Assembly: GCA_020846515.1 (NCBI GenBank)
Contig: JADLDX010000470.1
Span: forward strand, 1 to 7,154
DNA from: Pirellulaceae bacterium
GTDB taxonomy: Bacteria; Planctomycetota; Planctomycetia; Pirellulales; Pirellulaceae
Length of the DNA: 7,154 nt
Reading direction: 5' to 3'
This document shows, in pieces, positions 1 to 4,291 of the stretch (positions are counted from its first letter, which is position 1; every line of letters starts with the position of its first letter). The position numbers were made by a program, and so were the translations under genes. A model generated the notes under the pieces. The model did not search any database and was not told the DNA's origin. It worked only from the letters and a program-made list of their open reading frames with translations.

Positions 1-471
1 GATCTCGGGGCGGGCTTCCAGCAATTTGTCCCGTTCCCGCTCAGCCAAGCAGCCTGCGACAATTAGTCCGCGGATCTTTCCCTCGCGCTTGAGTGCGAGC
101 ATCTGGTCGATGGCTTCGAGCGATTCCTGCCGCGCGTTGTCGATAAAGCCGCAGGTATTGATAACCACAAAGTCCGATTGCTCTGGGTCTTGCACCAAGC
201 TGAAACCATCATCGCGGAGCATCCCCAGCATACGCTCGCTGTCGACCAAATTCTTGGGACAGCCCAGACTAATAAACGAGTAACGCCCCTTTACAGCAGG
301 GCCACCACCGGCGGTCGCGGCTTGCCCCGGAGAGCGATTAGCAGAACGACCAGGGGCTTGGTCGATGATTGGCAGCGATGGCAGCGATTTCAAACCCGGA
401 GCCCTTTGGTAAGCGATCTCGTCAGGCGGAACACAGGTCAGAACCGGTAAAAACTGGTCAAAACCGGTCAT
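1..471 (-). CDS. rimO: Ribosomal protein S12 methylthiotransferase RimO, N-terminal part (3' end beyond window)
   Basis: RimO is a cytoplasmic radical-SAM enzyme that adds a methylthio group to a conserved aspartate of ribosomal protein S12. The 157 visible codons hold the N-terminal MTTase (UPF0004) domain. The motif [13 protein letters not shown] (residues 68-80) followed by [17 protein letters not shown] (105-121) is diagnostic of RimO; MiaB has a GCQMN-type motif instead. Cys71, Cys107 and Cys141 are the three ligands expected for the auxiliary [4Fe-4S] cluster. The radical-SAM CxxxCxxC site and TRAM domain lie beyond the left edge. I chose the ATG at 471-469 because it is the only in-frame ATG before the first cluster cysteine. 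An in-frame stop lies upstream near 540, and a sigma70-like promoter sits just in front. A weak Shine-Dalgarno, GGCGGA, lies six bases upstream. About 63 residues precede the usual RimO start, rich in Pro, Gly and Ala. An alternative TTG start at codon 27 cannot be excluded. Confidence 0.93.
   Translation of the reverse strand, partial: MTGFDQFLPVLTCVPPDEIAYQRAPGLKSLPSLPIIDQAPGRSANRSPGQAATAGGGPAVKGRYSFISLGCPKNLVDSERMLGMLRDDGFSLVQDPEQSDFVVINTCGFIDNARQESLEAIDQMLALKREGKIRGLIVAGCLAERERDKLLEARPEI
431..470. repeat. Four degenerate 10-bp tandem repeats at the rimO start codon
   Basis: On the plus strand the units read ACACAGGTCA, GAACCGGTAA, AAACTGGTCA and AAACCGGTCA. The core A-C-(C/T)-G-G-T recurs at 443, 453 and 463, exactly 10 bp apart, and ACCGGT is itself a palindrome. 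The array covers the first 13 or so codons of the predicted rimO frame and ends inside its start codon. A 10-bp period is not a multiple of three, so it does not encode a peptide repeat. It is about one helical turn, so the sites would lie on one face of the DNA, as in some operators. That role is an inference. Confidence 0.6.
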
Positions 472-492
472 AGGATGTCCGCCAAACCCTCT

Positions 493-520
493 ATTAGACT
501 CGTTCTCACCAGGATGTAAA
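493..520 (-). promoter_or_regulatory. Predicted sigma70-like promoter of rimO
   Basis: Read on the minus strand, TTTACA (515-520) is followed after 16 bp by TCTAAT (493-498). Each hexamer matches the -35 or -10 consensus at five of six positions. Transcription would begin near 486, giving a leader of about 15 nt before the ATG at 471, which supports that start. The 10-bp repeat array would then lie just downstream of the transcription start, where a bound repressor could act. Planctomycete promoter consensus sequences are poorly defined, so this is a prediction. Confidence 0.45.
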
Positions 521-551
521 GCGTTGCAATTCGGACTCTAGCAGGTTAGCC

Positions 552-580
552 TTGACGATTCGCCGACCACCCACTTTACG
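552..580 (+). promoter_or_regulatory. Weak candidate promoter for the exported-protein gene
   Basis: TTGACG (552-557) matches the -35 consensus at five of six positions. The hexamer 17 bp downstream, TTTACG (575-580), matches the -10 consensus at only three. It would place the transcription start near 587, about 13 nt before the ATG at 600. If real, the TTG at 552 is a promoter element and not a start codon. Support is thin. Confidence 0.2.
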
Positions 581-599
581 CCCCGAGTTGACCCCAGCC

Positions 600-1610
600 A
601 TGTTACGTCGCTTTTCCTTGTCTGTATTAGGCCTATTGGTACCGCTATCGGTGCTCAGCTCCCCGGCGAGCCCTATCGCCCTGGCTCAGCTCCAAACTCT
701 TTCCCGGGGCAATGTCGACGCCCAGTGGCGCGACGCCCAGGTGAAGGAGTTCGACCGTCCATTGGCTGACAACCAGTTGCCCAAGGAGCTCAAGCAAGAG
801 CTACAGGCCCAACGCGATTGGCTGGTCAAATGGAACCCCAAAACTAACGAAACGGCCTCCGAAACAAACAATCAACCAAATAGCCAGGCAAAAAATCTGG
901 CCGATGCCAAAACTTTGCCGCCGCTAAAAGAACCGCCGCTCGACCCTTCCGGACTGGCCGGGAAACTCCGAGTTGCCCTGTTTCATGGCAAAACCCCGCC
1001 GACGCTGAAGGATACATCGGCCCTGCAAAGCGCTCTGTCGGAACATTCCGGTGACGTCGGTCTGCGGCAATTGCAACTGCACTGGATCGATCAGATGCGT
1101 TACCGCAATGACTACTGGAAAGAGATCAGCGACGCGAGCGGTCGAGTTATTTCGCTGTTGGAAAAGCAGAAAAAGCCCACCGACGAGATGAAGGCCGCCA
1201 TGGCGTTTGCACATTACCGAAAAGCCCGCGCGTTGGCTCACGCCCTGCGTGGTGCCAAATTGCCCGATTCACCCGTGGCGGGCGCCGCGAAATTGTCGGA
1301 CGAAGAGATCCAAGGCTATCGCGATACGGTATCCGAATCCCTAGCCATTGTCGAACAACTGGTCGGTCCAGACCATGCCGAGTTCTTCCAGCTAAAAATC
1401 TTCACGCTCCGCCGCGATGGTTGGTCGGGTCAGGCCCTGGAACTCCTCGAGCGTAACGTCGACAGTATCGACCAGTCTGCGTACCTGACAGAAAAGCTGT
1501 CGCTCTTGGAAGCGTTAAAGTGGCAGGCACCCGCCAAACAAGTTAGTACGGCACTGGCTGCAATCCCGACCGAACAGCTACGCGCGTTGGAGATCCAGTA
1601 CGTACCGTAA
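600..1610 (+). CDS. Exported helix-rich protein of unknown function
   Basis: I do not recognise this 336-residue protein. The ATG at 600 gives a typical Sec signal peptide: Arg3-Arg4, a hydrophobic core at about 5-19, and a likely signal peptidase I site after Ala-Leu-Ala (27-29). An in-frame TTG at 552 would add 16 Arg/Pro-rich residues ahead of this signal and is less likely. The mature protein starts with a charged helical part (30-78), then an Asn/Gln-rich linker (81-99) and a Pro-rich linker (105-118). From about 119 to the end it is almost entirely amphipathic helix with Ala/Leu spacing, resembling a TPR-like helical-repeat solenoid. There are no cysteines, haem motifs or obvious catalytic residues. 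Such proteins often act as periplasmic scaffolds, but no function can be assigned. It is transcribed divergently from rimO and ends one base from the convergent PSD1-type gene. Confidence 0.8.
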   Translation: MLRRFSLSVLGLLVPLSVLSSPASPIALAQLQTLSRGNVDAQWRDAQVKEFDRPLADNQLPKELKQELQAQRDWLVKWNPKTNETASETNNQPNSQAKNLADAKTLPPLKEPPLDPSGLAGKLRVALFHGKTPPTLKDTSALQSALSEHSGDVGLRQLQLHWIDQMRYRNDYWKEISDASGRVISLLEKQKKPTDEMKAAMAFAHYRKARALAHALRGAKLPDSPVAGAAKLSDEEIQGYRDTVSESLAIVEQLVGPDHAEFFQLKIFTLRRDGWSGQALELLERNVDSIDQSAYLTEKLSLLEALKWQAPAKQVSTALAAIPTEQLRALEIQYVP

Positions 1611-1611
1611 C

Positions 1612-4155
1612 TTACTCGCGAGTTAAAGCCTCATCCAGATTTAAGAGGGCCAGGCACACTTGACTCAGTGCAGCGTGCTCGAGGACCGGCAGTGACGTGT
1701 CACGCTTGGCCTGCCCCACATTTAAAACGGCTTGACAGGCCGCTTCATCACTCGCGTAAATCTCGCGCTGTTTAGACAGAGCACGCACCAACATTTCCAA
1801 CTCTGCGTCGCTGATCGTGCGACATAACACACGCTCGGCGGCCATCCGCAACCGAGCTTCGTTGGTCGATGCTGTTTGCATGACTTGTTCGGCCAACACT
1901 CGAGCGGCTTCACCCCAGGTCGGGTCATTGAGTGTGGTTAGCGCATGCAGAGGTGTACTGGTGGTGCCCACGCGAACGCGGCAGGTTTGTCGATTGGATG
2001 CGTCGAACATATTGGCCGGGCCAACCGTGCGCCGCCAGAACGTATATAAACTGCGTCGATAAAGATTGGTACCGCTGGACGCCGGATAGGTAAAGTCGCG
2101 TTCCTTGGTGATGGCCAATGCCTCCCACACCGCATCGGGTTGATACGGGTAAACCGGGACGCCGCCCAACTGTCGATCCATCAAGCCACTTACCGACAAG
2201 GCCCAATCGCGCAGCAGCAGTGAAGGCATGCGAAAGCGACTGGCACGCGCCAATAGTTTATTGTCGCTGTCCAATGCGCGCAGTTCCGCTGTCACGCGAC
2301 TGGATTGGCAGTAGGTAGCACTTTGTACGATCTGGCGATGCAGTGCCTTGCTGCTCCAGTCGCGCTGCACAAACTCGACAGCCAACCAATCGAGTAGCTC
2401 ACCATGGAGTGGATACTCACTTTGTACGCCAAAGTCTTCGGTCGTCTTGACGATCCCCATACCAAAAAAGTGCTGCCACATGCGATTGACTTGCACACGT
2501 GACGTTAAGGGGTGATTGGGCGCGACCAGCCACTGGGCAAATCCCAAGCGATTGGCCGGTGCTCCTAGGGGCAGTGGCGGCAGAAAGGCTGGCGGTGCAA
2601 ATGAGACCTTCGTGGTAGGTTTCAAGTACTCGCCACGTTCCAAAATGGCGGACTCGCGAGGTTTGTCATCGCTCATGATCATGACGCGCGGAATCTGATC
2701 AGCTTTGTAGTCAGCCAGTTCTTTCCGCAACGCTTCTTGCTTGGCAAAGTCCGGCAACTTGGCCGACAAACCAGAGCGAACCTTGTCGTCGAAATACTTG
2801 CGAAGCAAACTCTCCAGTTCTTGCTTATCGTCGGCCGATCGATCGGCTTCTGCTTTACGCAACAGCTCTTTAGTGCGATCCGATAAATTCTTAAAGGCAT
2901 CCGCTGTCAAATCACCAGTAATGGCCGCCATCCAGCCTGCCCAAGCAGCTTCGACTTGCGATTTAGCGGCAGAATCGAGCGCTTGAATCTTATCTTCCAA
3001 CGCCTTGATATGAGCTGCGTTTTCCGGCGTAGGTAACTCGAGCACCGGTGGTGCGACGCGAATACGTGAAGAAAAACGCTGAGGTGTGCCCGTTTCGGGT
3101 ACGCGATTAAAGGCATCCAGCAGACTGTAATAATCTTTCATCGTCAGCGGATCGTACTTGTGATCGTGGCACTGCGCGCAGGCCATCGTCAGGCCCAACC
3201 AATTGGTCGACGTTGTATCGATGCGGTCGAATAGATTGACGAATCGCTGCTCCTCGGCAATCGCGCCACCTTCGCCATTGAGCAGATGATTGCGGTTAAA
3301 GCCACTGGCGATTTTTTGATCGGTGGTCGCACTCGGTAAAAGATCGCCCGCCAGTTGCCAGATCGTAAACTGGTCGAACGGGAGATCGGAATTCAACGCG
3401 CGAACAACCCAGTCTCGCCATAGCCATTGCCAGGTATCACCATCCTGTTGAAATCCATTGCTGTCGGCATATCGCGCGGCATCCAGCCACGGCAACGCCA
3501 TGCGCTCGCCATATCGCGGACTGGCCAGCCAGCGGTCCACCAGGCGCAGATAAGCATCCGGCCGCTGATCACCCACAAAGCCCTGCACTTGTTCCGGCGT
3601 CGGTGGCACACCCAGTAAATCGATCGACAAACGTTTGATCAAAGTCGCGCGCTCGGCCTCGGGCGCAAGCGTTAGGCCCATGGGATCAAGTTTGGATTGC
3701 ACAAAACGGTCGATAGCCGTGCGAGCCGACTCGGTCTGCTTGACCTCGGGAGTGTTGGGTCGCTTCGGCGTCGTAAAGGCCCAGTGATCAAGATAGGGTG
3801 CGCCCGCGTTCACCCAACGCTCAAGCAGTTGCTTCTGCGCCTGGGTCAGACGTCGATTCGACTTGGGCGGAGGCATCTGGGTTTCAGGATCGACAGAGTG
3901 CATCCGTTGAACCAGAGCACTGGCTTTTGCATCTCCCGGCACGATGGCTTGGGCAGCCAACGCCGAGTCACGCAGGTCCAATCGCAAATCGGCTTCGCGC
4001 TTGTTGCCATCTTGGCCATGGCAGTAAAAGCAGTTCTCCGACAAGATCGGCCGGATATCTCGATTGAAATTGATATCATCCGCCGCACTGGTCAGTTGCA
4101 GCAGGCAACTGAACCAGACACAGGCGAGAGCGAGCAATAGTCTGCGTGCAAACAT
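1612..4155 (-). CDS. Exported PSCyt1-PSCyt2-PSD1 (DUF1549/DUF1553) c-type cytochrome protein
   Basis: This 847-residue protein shows the full planctomycete-type order. It begins with a Sec signal peptide (1 to about 24, cleavage near Thr-Ser-Ala). The PSCyt1 haem domain follows, with CFYCH at 42-46 and Met94 in QMPPP as a likely axial ligand. PSCyt2/DUF1549 spans about 145-355 and includes the family motif SPRYGERMALPWLDAARYAD (212-231) and a second haem-type motif, CAQCH, at 326-330. A charged, probably coiled-coil insert (about 376-490) leads to PSD1/DUF1553 (about 530-840) with the typical NRMWQHFFGMGIVKT segment (557-571). Length is ordinary for the family. The reaction catalysed is not established; the haems suggest redox or electron-transfer work outside the cytoplasmic membrane. 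The common DUF1501 partner is not adjacent. Upstream, 135 bp away on the same strand, lies a haem/HEAT-like protein gene, and the two may share a transcript. No strong ribosome-binding site is visible before the ATG at 4155. Confidence 0.93.
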   Translation of the reverse strand: MFARRLLLALACVWFSCLLQLTSAADDINFNRDIRPILSENCFYCHGQDGNKREADLRLDLRDSALAAQAIVPGDAKASALVQRMHSVDPETQMPPPKSNRRLTQAQKQLLERWVNAGAPYLDHWAFTTPKRPNTPEVKQTESARTAIDRFVQSKLDPMGLTLAPEAERATLIKRLSIDLLGVPPTPEQVQGFVGDQRPDAYLRLVDRWLASPRYGERMALPWLDAARYADSNGFQQDGDTWQWLWRDWVVRALNSDLPFDQFTIWQLAGDLLPSATTDQKIASGFNRNHLLNGEGGAIAEEQRFVNLFDRIDTTSTNWLGLTMACAQCHDHKYDPLTMKDYYSLLDAFNRVPETGTPQRFSSRIRVAPPVLELPTPENAAHIKALEDKIQALDSAAKSQVEAAWAGWMAAITGDLTADAFKNLSDRTKELLRKAEADRSADDKQELESLLRKYFDDKVRSGLSAKLPDFAKQEALRKELADYKADQIPRVMIMSDDKPRESAILERGEYLKPTTKVSFAPPAFLPPLPLGAPANRLGFAQWLVAPNHPLTSRVQVNRMWQHFFGMGIVKTTEDFGVQSEYPLHGELLDWLAVEFVQRDWSSKALHRQIVQSATYCQSSRVTAELRALDSDNKLLARASRFRMPSLLLRDWALSVSGLMDRQLGGVPVYPYQPDAVWEALAITKERDFTYPASSGTNLYRRSLYTFWRRTVGPANMFDASNRQTCRVRVGTTSTPLHALTTLNDPTWGEAARVLAEQVMQTASTNEARLRMAAERVLCRTISDAELEMLVRALSKQREIYASDEAACQAVLNVGQAKRDTSLPVLEHAALSQVCLALLNLDEALTRE

Positions 4156-4290
4156 AGGTAGGCCATGGGTGGGTTCAAGGCGCGCAGCCTGGTACTCAAC
4201 GATTACGGTGGACGAGTCTCTCCGAGACTAGCGTTTTTCAGCGTTTTCAGCGTCTCGGAGAGACGCTGCTACGTGATTGCCGCTGAGCGG
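4156..4290. other. Intergenic gap between the two haem-protein genes, filled by hairpins
   Basis: This gap separates the stop of the upstream cytochrome/HEAT-like gene from the start of the PSD1-type gene. Half of it, 4215-4291, is palindromic DNA. The other half (4156-4214) shows no convincing promoter hexamers or Shine-Dalgarno sequence for the PSD1-type gene. The hairpins might end or stabilise the upstream transcript, so it is open whether the two genes form one operon. Confidence 0.6.
4215..4268. repeat. Nested palindrome: two hairpins whose cores form a 13-bp perfect inverted repeat
   Basis: GTCTCTCCGAGAC (4216-4228) and GTCTCGGAGAGAC (4252-4264) are exact reverse complements. Each copy is also a small hairpin. 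The left has arms AGTCTC/GAGACT with loop TCC (4215-4229). The right has arms CAGCGTCTC/GAGACGCTG with loop GGA (4248-4268). The spacer holds short tandem copies AGCGTTTTTC (4230-4239) and AGCGTTTTC (4240-4248) that run into the right hairpin. The DNA can therefore fold as two hairpins or as one long stem. It looks like a REP-like dispersed intergenic repeat; similar sequences seem familiar from planctomycete genomes, but I cannot verify copy number here. Confidence 0.7.
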
Positions 4291-4291
4291 C
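4279..4291. repeat. Small hairpin directly after the cytochrome/HEAT-like gene stop codon
   Basis: GCCGC (4279-4283) and GCGGC (4287-4291) pair around a three-base loop. On the minus strand the hairpin begins with the last base of the TAG stop codon (4293-4291). No T-tract follows, so it is not a classical intrinsic terminator. Together with the larger palindrome 11 bp further downstream it could protect the 3' end of the upstream mRNA or attenuate read-through. Confidence 0.35.

Larger units (their letters stand above)
472..599. other. Divergent intergenic region between rimO and the exported-protein gene
   Basis: This is the only non-coding space shared by two genes running away from each other, so both promoters should lie here or just inside the genes. 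A rimO-facing promoter is visible. For the plus-strand gene the best candidates are weak. One is TTGACG (552-557), 17 bp, TTTACG (575-580), which would only serve the ATG at 600. The other is TTGCAA (524-529), 17 bp, TAGCCT (547-552). No riboswitch, small RNA gene or clear operator palindrome was recognised. Confidence 0.5.

Noticed and set aside
178..450. 90-codon plus-strand open frame at the left edge, and the overlapping frame at 26-283
   Set aside because: Both are antisense to the rimO frame, whose motifs are unmistakable.
431..470. The 10-bp repeats as a CRISPR array or a peptide repeat
   Set aside because: The units are too short, have no spacers, and the period is not a multiple of three.
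1..471. MiaB (tRNA methylthiotransferase) as the identity of the left-edge gene
   Set aside because: The [13 protein letters not shown] and NTCGFID motifs are those of RimO; MiaB has a GCQMN-type first cysteine motif.
924..1241. 105-codon minus-strand open frame inside the exported-protein gene
   Set aside because: It has no ribosome-binding site, no domain and no conserved-looking pattern, while the plus-strand frame has a signal peptide and a coherent helical body.
3697..4140. 147-codon plus-strand open frame antisense to the PSCyt1 domain
   Set aside because: It lies entirely inside a clearly coding, well-recognised gene on the other strand, shows no known motif, and has a composition expected of a shadow frame.
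4085..4155. Lipoprotein signal (Cys17) in the PSD1-type protein
   Set aside because: The residues before the cysteine (Trp-Phe-Ser) do not fit a lipobox, and a normal signal peptidase I site follows at Thr-Ser-Ala.
4215..4268. The palindrome as a classical intrinsic terminator
   Set aside because: On the minus strand the stem is followed by A-rich and not T-rich sequence, so the required U-tract is missing in the direction of the upstream gene.
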